This document shows, piece by piece, positions 48,086 to 60,559 of a DNA stretch of 64,000 nt (the first letter of the stretch is position 1; every line of letters starts with the position of its first letter). The translations under genes were made by a program, and so were the position numbers. Below the pieces are notes generated by a model. The model worked only from the letters and a program-made list of their open reading frames with translations. It was not told where the DNA came from and searched no databases. This stretch comes from Sapria himalayana (lineage: Eukaryota > Streptophyta > Magnoliopsida > Malpighiales > Rafflesiaceae), in assembly GCA_029783825.1 (NCBI GenBank), contig JAREIK010008193.1, forward strand, positions 1 to 64,000. Direction: 5' to 3'.

Positions 48086-48545
48086 TAGATGTGTCAAATG
48101 GGCTGGGCATCCCCGGAACTGCCCGAGACCTAGGCCGGTTCTGTCATGCCAGGCTCAGCACGACACAGTTTGGAACCATTCCATGGGAAGGGCTGGGCTA
48201 CCCCTAAGAATGGTTTGTGCAGTGCTGGGCCAGGCATGATTTGTGTGCCTGGCCAAATGGCATGGTAAACCTGCTAGTGTAACAACCCGACATGATCCCC
48301 GTTAGGTGGTCTTCTGAGCTAGTTTATTTTTTAAAATTTGACATATTTAATGGTCAAATCAATCAAATCTCGACCAGCATGACCATGCCCACCATGTCAT
48401 GTTTGGTTGGTGTTAAGCACATTGTGCCGTGCCTGGCACGACATGAAATTTTAATCTTGACATGCACAACACGGCATGGTGGCCCGATTGGGCCAAAAAA
48501 AAAACAAATTGTGTAGGCACGACACAGGTCCACTTGACACATCTA
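48086..48545. mobile_element. GC-rich hAT-type MITE, copy 2 (460 bp)
   Basis: Ends TAGATGTGTCAAATGGGCTG and inverse ...CTTGACACATCTA. The 8-bp target duplication is ATTAGTAA (48,078-48,085) and ATGAGCAA (48,546-48,553), two differences. This is the most decayed of the three copies, with many C-to-T and G-to-A changes. It lies just past the Gypsy LTR relic. Confidence 0.85.
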
Positions 48546-48553
48546 ATGAGCAA

Positions 48554-49320
48554 TAACTTCTATTTTGTTTTCTTTCGCATCTTTTGTAAAATTACACAAG
48601 GTTTCTAAAATCTCATATAACAAATTTGTAGAGAGGGGATTATTTATGGTGGGAACATTTTTTGTTTTAATCTCTTCTGTACAAAAGAGCCTTTATAGAT
48701 GATTTATGGACGATATATGGTATTCGTGGTGGTCATGCAAAGGATGTGTGGTGCTTATACTGATAAAATAGTTCAAGTTATACTCATGCAGAGTAGGCAG
48801 TTCACACGGTGCATGTGGTATGCTCATGGGTGCTTTAAAATTCATTAAAAATACACCGAATCTAAAATATGAAACCTTAAGTTATCAAAAAGTAATTTCA
48901 ATACATTTTATAATTAAACTTTTTTACGGACCTTCAACATTTATAATTTATGATTTATTTTCTTTGAATATTCTTCTATTTTGGAAAAGAATATTAACTT
49001 GTATGTGCATTTATATTCTATCATTTTGGAGAGAATTTAATTGGCATGTACTTGTGATTATATTTTTAGGGTTTAGAATATATGTATTTATTTATTTATA
49101 TTTTTATTTATATATATTTTATTTATATATATATTTATATGTACTTTGGACAAAATATTTGTGAAACCCAAAAGCAATTTGATATCTGATGTATTCTTGG
49201 TAAAGTTTTAAAATGTTAACAATTATAAGATTTGAATGATAATACCAAAATTAATTAATATTTGGTCCGATAAATAATTTTAAAATCATTTTTAATTTTT
49301 TGCCTCCATCTTAGTTATCC
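48554..49320. other. Unannotated stretch where F3H-4 exon 3 would be expected
   Basis: AT-rich; the + frame 48,820-49,164 is Ile/Phe/Tyr-rich and low-complexity. No F3H exon 3 remnant could be found, so that exon appears to have been lost. Nothing else was recognised. Confidence 0.5.
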
Positions 49321-49551
49321 CCAATATAAATAAGCATCATCAATGGGCTGAACAATGATCTCATTATCTTCGTCATGTCTAGTGAGTTGAAGCTCGACCA
49401 CCTGGTCTTCAAGTAGTAGAAAAAAAATGACAGGATCAACATTATGCTTTAGACCAATAGTGAGGTCGGGTTGAGGATGCTTGGGGTGTAGAAGTTGGCC
49501 AAATTTTTTGGTTCATGCCCAAAGATTCCTTGTTCAAGGCTTCTTTGGCTA

Positions 49552-49872
49552 TGTAAATATTTAAATGAAAAATTTTTAAATGTTGGCATGTGTGTGGAAA
49601 TTACCCAATACATCTAATATCTTTTTTTTTTAATTTCTTTATTATTAACTTTTAATAATTCTTATTTCTTTTGTATAAACAGTCATAGATCTATAAAAAT
49701 TAGTGGGGAGGTGAAGATTATTTCATATCGAAGCATCTTTCTTTTTTCTCAAATTATTATTCTCACATTTCTTTTTCTTCTTCTTCATATTTTATTTTCT
49801 CTTCTCTGCCAAATAAACATAATGTTTGTTTGTGTTATTTATTTGATATTTTAAGTTATTATTAAAATTTCA
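49552..49872 (+). repeat. 5' LTR of Copia C (321 bp)
   Basis: Starts TGTAAATATTTAAATG and ends AAAATTTCA. Shares ACATCTAATATCTTTTTTT and GATTATTTCATATCGAA-like words with the 3' LTR. The two LTRs are much more diverged than those of Copia B. Confidence 0.8.
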
Positions 49873-49995
49873 TCTCATAACAACACTAGATCTCTTATTC
49901 TTATCCAAAATTTTTTATTAATCTTCTTCTTTTTTAAAACTCTCTTTTATTTTTAAAAAAATATCTAATTTAAAATAAAAATTATTGTTCAGATC

Positions 49996-50361
49996 TAGAG
50001 GTGTCAAACGGGCCGGCCCGGCACGGCCCGGCCCTTTTTTTTAGGGCACGAACGTGCAACCGTGCTCGGCCCGGCACGGTTTTAAAAACATCCGGGCATT
50101 GCACGGCAGGTCGTGCCGTGCTGGGTCGGGAGTCGGGACCGTGGGTCGGGATCCAATCAGACCCGACCCGTGGTCTTTTTTTCGGGAGGGGCCGGCTCAC
50201 GCCCACTCGTGCCCGCGTGAAACTGGCACGGGAAGAACCCGTGCCGCCGTGCCGTGCCGGCACGGCACGGGCCCTGGCACGGTCTAAAAACGTGCAAGGC
50301 CGGCCCAGGCACTGCCGAACCGTGCCGGGCCGGCCCAGGCACGGCCCGATTGACATCTCTA
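49996..50361. mobile_element. GC-rich hAT-type MITE, copy 3 (366 bp), inside Copia C
   Basis: Ends TAGAGGTGTCAAACGGGCCG and inverse CGGCCCGATTGACATCTCTA. The 8-bp target duplication TTCAGATC is perfect (49,988-49,995 and 50,362-50,369), so this is the youngest and best-defined copy. The interior is strongly GC-rich with GGCACGG/CCGTGCC words able to fold back. It has no coding capacity; the Arg/Ala/Pro-rich open frames on both strands are artefacts. Confidence 0.95.
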
Positions 50362-53300
50362 TTCAGATCATTACTCAAAACTACTATATATGAAAGATTT
50401 CACTCAAATCTAGAAAATATCTGAATCTAAAATTTTCCCATGACATACACCCTTTTTTTGTTTGATCAAGTCTCTAATCTGGTGAAATACTTGATATCTC
50501 AATCAAATGTAAACACTACTCACTAAGGATCTACCTCTATTCCATTATTTTAAGGAGGAAACTATTATTTCTAAAGTAATAATATGAAAATATATTCATA
50601 TTACAAGATGTGTGGGATCTAGTGAAAGTTGAGTTCAACCACAAAATCTCACTAATCTAGAAGAAGTTGGAGGCCTTCTACTAAAAGAGGAAAAAAAATT
50701 GGATGCTAAGACCTTTATTTTTATCCAAAAATGGGGAGAAACATCATTTTTTTTTAGGATGATGGGGTCAAGAACATCCAAGGAGCTACTGAACTGTAGA
50801 AAATGTTTCAAGGGGATAAGAAAGTCAAAGAAGACAAACTCTAATCTTCCTAAAGAGACTTTGCCAATCTAAGAATGAAAGAAGCTGAGCCACTGAACTC
50901 TTTCTCATCAAAGTTCATTGATGTAATAAGTAAATTGAAACTACATGATAAAGACATTATAGAGAATAGATAGGGAGAAAAGCTTCTTATCAATCTCACT
51001 GATAAGTATTACATAATAGTTATTGTTATTGAAGTGACAAAAGACTTTGCACAACTTAGTATACCAAAACTTTTGAGCTCCTAGAAGTCATTTGAGAAAA
51101 GACTTAAGGCATGAAGAAGTTTCAACCAAAACTATCTTCTAGTCAAAAACAAAAATAAACTCACCAATACCAAAAAGTCTTGAGAGCAACTAGAGAAATG
51201 CAAGATGATCAAATAAATGAATACTAAATGATAGAGAGAAAAGCAATACCTTAAGATATAATCTAAACATTGAGGGTTGTTCTTTTTACTCATGTAACAT
51301 ATGTAAAAAGAATAATTATGAAGAGAAATAATTCTGAAAAAAAAAGAAAAGCTCTGGTGCTTTCATTGCAAAAGGTTCGAGCATTTATTAAAAAATTATA
51401 GGTTCAAGGGCCTTCAGCAATAAGTTGTGCTTAATAGAAATCCTTTTAAGAAAACATGTTTTTCATCTCAAACTCTTTTAATAATCAATTAATTAATATA
51501 TGGTTTTTGGATGGTGGTTGTTCAAACCACATGTATGGAAATATAAGTTTATTTGTGAATTTATAATCTTATATAAATTCACAAGTAAATATGAGAAATG
51601 ATGACCTCATTTCAGAAAATGAAAGGGGAGAGTCAAAATAACAACTCCAAGTAGAGAAATAATTATTGAAAATGTACTCTTGGTCCATACTTGGATCAAA
51701 ACTTACTAAGTATGGGGCAATTGATCCAAAGAAGATACAAGCTCATTTTTGAAGAAATTCAATGTATCATATTCGATAAAAAATTTCAAAAGTATTCTTT
51801 GGAAGATTGAAATTACAAAGTAGATACAAGTATTAAAACTTTTACTTATGACTTTAATACTGAACTAAATATACAAGCATTACAACTTTTCAATATGTGG
51901 CATACGAAATTAGAACATCTAAATTATAGGAGCTTATAACTCTTTGTCCAAAAGAATATGATAAGTGGACTACCCTCTAAAATAGAAATACTTTTATCTT
52001 TCTATGATAAGTGTGGTATGAAAAAAAATTCATGCAAATATTTTCTAAGGTTGTTGTCCGGAGATCTCCATAGTAACTTAATTTGGTCCATGTAGATATC
52101 ATTAAACTAGTGTCAACTCTGTCACTTACAATTAACATATACTTTATATTGCTTGTAGATTACAACACTGATATTATGTGAGTATATTTTTTTAAAATTA
52201 AAATCTAATGTATTTAAAATTTTTATAAAATTCCAAAACATAATTGAAAGACATTCTTGAATATTTTTAGAAAAAATCAGAAATGATAGGCAAAGTGAAT
52301 ACCTCTCTCTAAGGAATTCACTATTTATTGTGACATCATGGCATAAACAGATAATTGACTCTATTACCCACAACAATAGAATGAGATAATTGAGAGAAGA
52401 AATAGAATTTTAATAGAAATGACAAGGACAATATTGAGTCAAAAAAAATGCCCAAACACTTCTAAGCAGAAGCAGTCAACAATATTGTGGTATACTAACT
52501 CAATTGATGACCTGCTTCTACACTAAATTATGTCACTCCTATTCAAGCTGCGACTAAGAGAAAACTTTCACTACATTTCTCAAGAGTGTTTGAAAACCTA
52601 TGCTATTCCCATGTACTTAAGAAGAATTAAAAAAACTAGATTCTATCATTCAAAATTCCATCATAGCAGGAAGTAGACTAAACTCAAAAGTTTATAGACT
52701 ATATATTTTGTATGAAAATATATTTCAAATTGTTAAAAAAGTATTATTTGATGATGATTTTAACTAGAACAAAAAATGTAACCTTTATAATTTTTACTTG
52801 TGTTGAAGGAAATAAATCAAATTGGAAATATGCAAAAAGTTACTAACTTAAACCTTGATAAATCTTCCATGTTAGTAACTATAACCTCTAAGTTTGAGTC
52901 CACATATTCTTCTTCTTCTTCTAAAATTCTGTTCTCAACTTCACCTTCTATATGAGTCAAGTATAATCATTAGAAGACAACTATGAATGATGTAACTTCA
53001 CTATTGTGGAGCAAAAGAGCTTCAATGAGACATGGACTCTTGAAAAACCATCTAAAAATAAGAATGGTATTGTTATTAAGTGGTTATTTAATTTGAAAAG
53101 TCTATGAAATAGCAAAAAATTATTATTTTTAGCAAGATTAGTTGCTAGAGGTTACACATAACAAGTTGGGATAAATTATTCAAAAACATTTACACCAGTT
53201 ATTCAAATGGAAACTAATAGGCTAGTAATAGCTTGTGTTGGACAAAAGGTTTAGCTTATGTATCATTTAGCTATTAAGTCAACCTTTTTGAATGAGCGGT

Positions 53301-54275
53301 TAAAAGTAGAAATTAATGTGGACCAACATCACATATTTATAGTAAAATGTTCGGAATAATGTGCATACAAGTTAAATAAGCTTTGTATGGGCTTAAGCAA
53401 ACACCTCAAGCTTGTAGACATTTATTGACTCATATCTATTGAATCATGGATTCATATAAAACATGAATGAACCAACATTATACCTTTTGAAGAATGTTCC
53501 TTCAAACATTTTTATTGTTAATTACTCTATATGTGGATGGCATTATTTTTTCAAGTAATAATAAAATTTGGTTGACAATTATAAACATGATATGATGGAG
53601 AAGTATGAATTGTCCAACATGGGGCTTCTTTTTCATTTCCTTGCAATGGACATACTTTAAGATACAAAAAGAGTATTCATCACCTATATCAAATAAATTC
53701 TATCTATTTTGAAAAGGTTTGGTATGAATACCTATAAATTCATATCCGCTCCATTAATATTGAAGTCTAATTGGAATCCTTCTGCATGTCTTAGCCACTA
53801 GACTAAACATTGTGTATTTTATGAATATTTTGTCTTGCTTCGTGTATTTCCAACTCACTCTTATCTTGGGACTACAGGAGTTTCATGACCCTCAACAAAC
53901 AATCTACTATTGTGCTATCCACATCTAAAGTAAAATATATTTCTGTCTCACTCACCACTTCACAAGCAACCTATTTGAAAAGACTACTTGTGGACTTGAA
54001 TAAAAAAGATATGATAATCCATCATCATCTTCTATAACAACAAGTACTCCAGTTAAATAGCAAATGATGTAATTCAACACAACTAGACCAAACACAATAA
54101 CTTAATGAACCATTTCATAAAAGAACTAGTTGAGAATCAAGAAGTTGCATTGGTTTATTATAATATTAAAGAACAAGTTAATGATATTCTAACAAAATTT
54201 ATGGCATCTGCCAAAGAAGAATTATCAACATTTCTATGACTTACTTGGATTTAAAAATATTTCACCAAGGGGGAG

Positions 54276-54554
54276 TGTTAAAAATTAAATGAAAACATTT
54301 TAAATGTTCTACATGTAGGGAAGTCATCACCATATCTAATATCTTTTTTTTCTTTATTATTCACCTTTAATATTTATTATTTCTTTTCTATAAAAAGCAA
54401 GACGTCTATAAAATTAAGTGGGGTGGTGGTGAAGAGTATTTCATATCAAACCATCTTTTTTTTTTTCAAAAAAAAATCAATACAACAAAAAACATGAAGT
54501 TTGTCTGTAGAATTTGCATCATATTTTAAGTTATTATCAAAAGTAAAATTTCAT
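54276..54554 (+). repeat. 3' LTR of Copia C (279 bp)
   Basis: Starts TGTTAAAAATTAAATG, ends AAAATTTCA, and abuts F3H-4 exon 2 sequence at 54,555. Confidence 0.8.
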
Positions 54555-55107
54555 GGGTTTTGATAGAATATTTAGAAGCTTGCATGCAAGACACAAAAGC
54601 TTCGCATTATACTACATTATGATTCCTTTCCAACTCTCCAGCTTGTTTGACCACCAGCAGTAGTTATAGTTTTGAATCAAATACGAGAAGTAGATAACAA
54701 TTTCTCACTAGTAGGTGAGAAACAATGAAGAAGAAGAAGACTTACCCACAAATGGTTGGAAACATTGAAACCACCCTTTTTTCATCTAGACATGTAAAAT
54801 TTGAGCTTTTCTTTAGGAGGTATAACAATGAAATTTCTAGCTAGCCAAGTCATATCAACAATAATTTCTTCATCAATTTCATGATCTATATCGCTTGAAA
54901 ATTTTTTCAATCCTCACATGATGAATGATTTTGTCACATATCTCTTTCCTTATCCACTCGACATCATTGATTCTAGCTACCGAAATCACCAAGTTCCTAT
55001 CGTTGAAGTGGGTTTATGCCACTTTTGGCCTTTCATCTTCATCATGCATGAAACTTGGCTAGTGCTCTCTCATCTAACAAGGACATGAGTGTCGTTGGCA
55101 CCAACAT

Positions 55108-55560
55108 GCTTAAATAGAGATAACAAAACACTTGTAGGAGAAGACCTGCATCATAATTGTAGGAATGCGAGCATACATATAACCATGGAGGTTGATTCAA
55201 GGAGACATAGCTGAAGGTCTCGGCTACCTTCCCCTCCTCATGGCAAAGAGAGTTGTTTATTTTTTATATTTTATTTTTCTTTTGTTTTTTATTTTTTATT
55301 TTTCTTTTTTTAATGATCATTTTTATTTATTATTTCACCTATAATTTTTGCATGGTTTTTTAATTAAAAATTTTATTAATCAATTTCAATTTTCAAAAAA
55401 CAATAATTATTTCACCTATAATTTGAATTATTTAAAAGTAATAACTCAAATTCTAATAATAATTATTTTATATTTCTTTATTTTCAACTAATAACCCATG
55501 TTCTAGCTAATGTTCAACAAAGTAAATAAATCCTATTTCATTTTGCTAACTAGTAACCAC
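55108..55560. repeat. F3H-4 5' flank with shared AT-rich block
   Basis: The proximal flank keeps ATAACCATGGAGGTTGAT and CTCATGGCAAAGAGAGTTGTT, matching F3H-2 and F3H-3 upstream DNA. 55,300-55,560 is the shared ATTTCAAACAACAATAATT block. Confidence 0.65.
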
Positions 55561-58500
55561 CATTATATTGGCTCAATTAGTTGGAGCAATTCAACTAGCA
55601 AACCTACTTTATTGTGGGCTCTTTTCATTTCATATCTTCATGATACATATATTTTGTATTTTTAATTATTTATACATTGCATGGATATGATTTTTTTGTG
55701 TATTAATTATTCATGAAAAAAAGTAGATTTGGTAATATAAAAATTTAAATAATTATAAAAATTTACTATTTGTAAATCTCAAACTAACCTTAATTTTATT
55801 TTTAATCTATTCCAAGGATGACATGTATCATACATCACATAATTAGAAATTTTTTAAATTATTAATAAAATTTCCTTAATACCTCAGTACAACTACGCGC
55901 ATATATTTAAGGATTTATTAAATTGAGAAAAGAAATCAAATATGTGGTATTATCCATCATATAATTTGATTTTTGATCTTCTTAATATGACTACGAGATG
56001 GTTTGATATATGTATTTGCTTGGAACCAATAATATGGTAGTTTAATTGTAAAAAAATGATGGATGCTTTTAGTAGGGATGCTGGATATGCTTTTAGTAGG
56101 GATGCTGAATATGCTTTCTAAGATATTTGTTAGTTGGATTACTATGTTGTTGTGATGAGAATCTTATCATCTCTATGCATTGCTAGTCATGGTTTGAAGA
56201 GATTTCTAAATTATTTGGTAAACATTATTTGTTACTTTATTATGTTTTATTATTGGACAAAAGGTAGATTGATGTTGAATTTACCTAGTACCCTCTTAAC
56301 ATACAAGGTGATTACCAATCTTGGATTGTCACTATCAAGGATGGTCCTCTAAAGTTATGTCTTTGATATTTAACCATTAACCTATATTTGTTTCATTCAT
56401 GAGTTATCCACATGTTTATTTCTTTTAGACAATACTTTAATTACTCTTGATGAATACTTCAAGTATGTGTTTTGACTTTGTTATGATATCAACTTTTTAA
56501 GATTATTCAATATCCTAAAATCTTGTTAGGCAAGTGTCTTTCTTCTAACATAGTTCTACATATATACAAGTTATACAAGTAGTAAAGTGATTGTTTGTTT
56601 ATATATGGATCACATAAGAATTATGTAGGTAGTTTGATCAACTAACAAATAGTCAACTACAACTCTAGTCAAAATGATAAAACTATATTTTTTGGTATGA
56701 CAATTTTATTCTAGGGTTAGTGTTTTTTATTATGCATAATGGAATGTTTATATTTTTGAGTTATTATTGTGATTGGTTATAGAATAAAAGATAAATTTTT
56801 AAGATACTTTATGTGCTAGATTCTTACTAGCATATAAAGTGATTATCACTGGTTGGCCCTCATATTTGTTTCCTTAGTACTTTATCACCGAAATAACAAA
56901 TCATTTATGCTAAATGATCCTTCACAAGTTCACACCTTTTAGGCAACTCATCAACTTGCCATATAGTTATTTCATATGTGTATTCATATTATTTGACCTT
57001 ATGTGTCATAATGATATGAACTAATATTTTATGTTTGCATGTTTTGATTCATAAGAACTATACTTAACTCATGATAAGTAATATATACCTTTTCTCAAAT
57101 CTCATCAATAGTAGTCATATGATAGAAAGTAGCTCATAGAACTATCACTACACTACTAGTCACATCCACTCATGTATGTCTCTTGAATTAACTATCACCA
57201 TCCACAACATGCAACTCCCATACTGAAGGTTTATTAAAATATTTTATAAAACCTCACATCAATTGAGGGTTAGTTTATCTAAGATATGTATATTGAATTA
57301 GCTTATAAAAGTATGCATATTCAAACTTCCTAGGTGTCATACTCATGATGATTAATTATATATTAATTTTGAGTTTGGACTTATAGGTTTATGATGCTTG
57401 GAATAATTATGACTTGTGTATTTCTTTTCTATAACACGAAGTCATGATGCTTAAAATAACTATGATTTATGTATTTTTTTTATAAAACAAAGTTGTAATG
57501 TTGGGAATACCCATGGCTTTGCACTTTTCTCTAGAACAAAAGTTATGGCCTTGAAAATGACAATTATTCTAGCAGATAATCTCTGTAATTCTCTATAGTC
57601 AAAAATCACAGTGATGAAATTCCTTAGTATTTATGACCCTGGAAAGAGCTAGTGTGATTGTGACTCTAAGAAAGTCTCACAAAAAAAATAATATATTATA
57701 AAGTAAAATGATTGTATCAATAATGTGATAGAGCCATGATGTACGAAGATTGTAATGACTAATTGAATAGAATTTAAGCAAAACATATATGTCAAATTAC
57801 TCTATATGTTCTTGAAGTTGTAACTAGATCATAATATGAGAAATCCTATGACACAATCATGCATTATAAATTATTATATTATTATAAGTATTTATACTTT
57901 TGGCTTTTTAAATATTATAATAATAATAATTAACATATGTATTCACTCAAATATCACAAGTAATTGTTATATTATAGAAAGTAACTCATAGGATTGTCAC
58001 TATCATGTGTCATTTCACTCACATATCATTATTAGAAGAGCTATCATTTCTTCCCTACCATTATGTATGAGTATGTCTCATTGTTTTCCTATAACTATCT
58101 AGATGATCAGAATTATTATCAGGTGTTTATTAGAATAAAGATCTGTTATAAAAATGTGGAATCTCTTATGATTCTTCAAATTGTTAGAAAGAAGAATTAC
58201 ATGTCAATGTGAGAATTGCTATTAAAATGAAAAAGGGAAACTAGGAAAAAGTAAAAATAAAAATGGCAACTTGATATCAAAAGCAAGTTTGGAATCAACT
58301 AATGCATATTACAATTTCAAGAAAAATAACTAGATTTTGTATTAATGATGTGTCAAGGGCAACACCAATTTCAACTAAACCATAATGACCATCATATATA
58401 TGAAATAATTTTTTTCTCTAAAGTTTCTCTATGTTTTTATGCATTTCTTACTTATTTCTCTTGTGTGATAAAAGATTTTTAATGGACATATATTTTCCTT

Positions 58501-58920
58501 AGATGGATTTAAGTTTTACATGAAGAAAAATTAACAAGGTAGATTTAATTCACTTTTTCATGATTTAATTTTCATCAGAAAATTCCTTGTAATAAGAATG
58601 TCATAGGTCCCATTTGGTATCTAGGATAACACTAATTAGGATGAGATTTTTGTGTAATCAAGTGTTTGGTGCTACAAATTATATTTCATGATTATAATCT
58701 TATGATTTCTTTTCCTTCATTTAACTAATCCCATTCTAAAGTAGAGTATTAGACTAGATAATAAAATTTACAAATTCTTCATGAGATTGGCTATAAGCAT
58801 TATCATCCACTTAAATTTTTAATGATTCTCCACATCATTATAGACCAAGGATGTCTCAATCAGTCATGTCAAATAATAAACTTCTATTAAACTTTTGGTT
58901 TATTTTTATCAGTTAACTTC
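55561..58920. other. Long AT-rich intergenic stretch without recognised genes
   Basis: No protein similarity was recognised. Visible structure: a tandem GATGCT(GG/GA)ATATGCTTT(T/C)AGTAGG duplication near 56,062-56,125, the 52-bp tandem array at 57,392-57,575, and a degenerate direct repeat (about 57,105-57,260 and 57,965-58,170, shared ATAGAAAGTA(G/A)CTCATAG). The 72-codon frame at 56,134 has no recognisable features. Confidence 0.5.
57392..57575. repeat. Tandem array of a ~52-bp unit (about 3.5 copies)
   Basis: Units beginning TGATGCTTGG, TGATGCTTAA, TAATGTTGGG and TGGCCTTGAA start at 57,392, 57,444, 57,496 and 57,546. Each includes AAT.ATGACTTGTGTATTTCT-like sequence. Confidence 0.75.
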
Positions 58921-58929
58921 TGGTTTATT

Positions 58930-59700
58930 ATGGCATGTGTCTCATTGTGCTTATGTTTGTATAGTACAAACCAGAGGAAAAAATGAGTATTTTTTTCATC
59001 GAATATAAATGCATAGTGTTGTCTTCATTATAGTCTCAATATGATATCTATTTCATCGAATATCTTGAAAACTCAATAAATTTCTTTGTGACTTTGTAGA
59101 ATATAATACATCATCAATATGAATTTTTATTCCTCTAGGTAACAATATTAGCTCTTCCAGAGCCCTCAATCAATTTTGCACTACCCGATATTGTATTTAC
59201 ATCTGATCCTTGCATTATTAAAAAGGAAATGAAGTTTTTATATTCTTAAGTATTGTATGCATTGTTGCACTATCTACGAGACACATATCATTGTCACCGA
59301 TTGAGGATCCCACCAAATGAGTTTTCATATTCTTCAATATATCTCTTGAAAATCCAACAAAGATTCATGGTGATAATGTATTATAAAATAGATGAATAAG
59401 AGAGTGAGAGAATATAGGAGAAATATGGGAGAGAATTCTTATTCTTTTAAGTATCTCAATCGTTACTCATACAAAGGTTCCCTATTTATAGGGTTTAATA
59501 CATAAATACATTAATGTATATATAAATACGTCAATGAATATATACATCAATACACAAATAAATGTACCATATAATACATTTTAATCCATATCAATTAATA
59601 CATATTAATCTATGAATAATAAGAGTCACAAGAATATCAATAATCACGAGATTAATAGTGAATTTATGAATATTCATAATATTACTAAATTTAACTCAAT
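58930..59700 (-). mobile_element. Copia remnant D (5' LTR and protease-proximal fragment)
   Basis: On the - strand the LTR-like part (59,377 to about 59,700) contains TATAAATAGGGAACC and ends TTTTATAATACA. Next to it is a TTATCACCATG primer-like site, a variant of the TTATCAGCACG type, different from the other Copias here. Downstream, about 59,300-58,930 encodes a recognisable protease-to-integrase spacer of another Copia lineage (KLIEGSGRANIV, SQRNLLSF-like words), with stops. Gag is deleted, as is everything after. Confidence 0.6.
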
Positions 59701-60060
59701 TTCTTACTAATAACTCAATTTCTTACTAATACTTAACAAATTAAATAAATCTCATATTTTTTGCAATGTTTTTTTACTAAAAACTTTATTAATTAATTTC
59801 AAACAACAAAAATTATTTTATATTTTATTAATTGCAAGTAATAACTTATATATTAACTAATGTTAAATATATTAGAATATTTATTTATTATTATATATGT
59901 AACTCTACTAATTTTATAGAAGGCTAGTCTTCCCCCAAAGTTTGAAATAAATAGCTTCAAAATTAAAATCATGAAACAAAAATTCATTAACTAATTTGTG
60001 GTTACTAGAAAATTTTGAATCATGAAAATTCAAAATTCTTTTTACCCCCAACTAGTATGA
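59701..60060. repeat. Shared AT-rich F3H intergenic block, fourth copy
   Basis: TTAATTTCAAACAACAAAAATTATTTTATATTTT, GCAAGTAATAACT and TTTTACCCCCAACTAGT words match 46,615-46,965. In the array this block lies upstream of an F3H copy, but the copy expected on its left side is not present. Confidence 0.65.
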
Positions 60061-60550
60061 TTATATCTTCACTTGTATGTGCTTATTGTTTCAATGTAGT
60101 TGGTAGAACACAATTTTGAGGGATGGGTTAATTCGGATATAATCTAAAAATATTTGTATAATCAAATATTTAGTTTTTGGACCTTAAAAATATATTTGGA
60201 CAAGTATTAAAAAAATAAAAATTTCAGCATACCAAAAAATTTAATTTTTGGGTGAATTTGAAAAAATAAAAAAAAATGTGAACATTTAATTACAACATAT
60301 CTGAAAAATTAATTTTATAATTTTTTAACTTATAATTTTATATCATAATAGTAGTATTTTTAGGTATATTATTAATCGTGAAACATATTGAAATAAATTG
60401 TTATTTCAAAAATAAAGCTCATAATATTGAAACAAAATTTATATGTGCAAAAAAAAAACAAAAAATAATAAAAAAAATGAGGGTTTTAGGGGAGTATGCA
60501 ACATATACAACACTAGGAAACAAATAATATTGTATTACTAATATCTCTAA
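60061..60550. other. AT-rich spacer 3' of F3H-5
   Basis: No gene or transposon ends recognised. 60,520-60,550 (ATCTCTAATGTCATTCATAGCA) resembles the 3' flank of F3H-1/F3H-2 (AATGTCATTCAAAGCACC at 32,419). Confidence 0.45.
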
Positions 60551-60559
60551 TGTCATTCA

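Larger units (their letters stand above)
49552..54554 (+). mobile_element. Copia C, full-length but heavily decayed, in F3H-4 exon 2
   Basis: LTRs are 49,552-49,872 and 54,276-54,554, with the polypurine AAGGGGGAG before the 3' LTR. Decayed Gag lies at about 50,600-51,480. The protease LDGGCSNHMYGN stretch (about 51,510) shows it belongs with Copia B. Integrase is at about 52,080-52,700 and RT at about 53,040-53,560, with a YVDG-like active site. RNase H is at about 53,580-54,230. It is riddled with stops and small deletions; no frame over 85 codons remains. The target duplication is not clean (TGGCT and TGGGT at best). It is clearly older than Copia B. Confidence 0.88.
49321..55107 (-). pseudogene. 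F3H: F3H-4: flavanone 3-hydroxylase copy, split by Copia C, exon 3 lost
   Basis: Exon 1 is 55,107-54,746 (ATG, DERALAKFHA then TGA, from a C/G-to-A type change). Its donor GTAAG is kept. Exon 2 is about 54,710-54,557 plus 49,551-49,321, with Copia C between. The 5' part of exon 2 is partly deleted. The right part retains the AGCTTGCATGCAAG landmark. The left part retains the homolog of the HTDPG region (TGACAGGATCAACATTATGC on the + strand). Exon 3 is absent. Frameshifts and stops are present in every part. Confidence 0.85.

Noticed and set aside
48820..49164. 114-codon + ORF
   Set aside because: Low-complexity Ile/Phe/Tyr-rich translation of AT-rich DNA; no homolog recognised, no splice or promoter context.
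49982..50393. Up to 130-codon Arg/Ala/Pro-rich ORFs on both strands
   Set aside because: Same cause: GC-rich hAT-type MITE with symmetrical sequence, flanked by a perfect 8-bp duplication.
58610..58680. CCCATTTGGTATCTAGGATAAC as a MITE end
   Set aside because: No matching inverted end or target duplication was found nearby.
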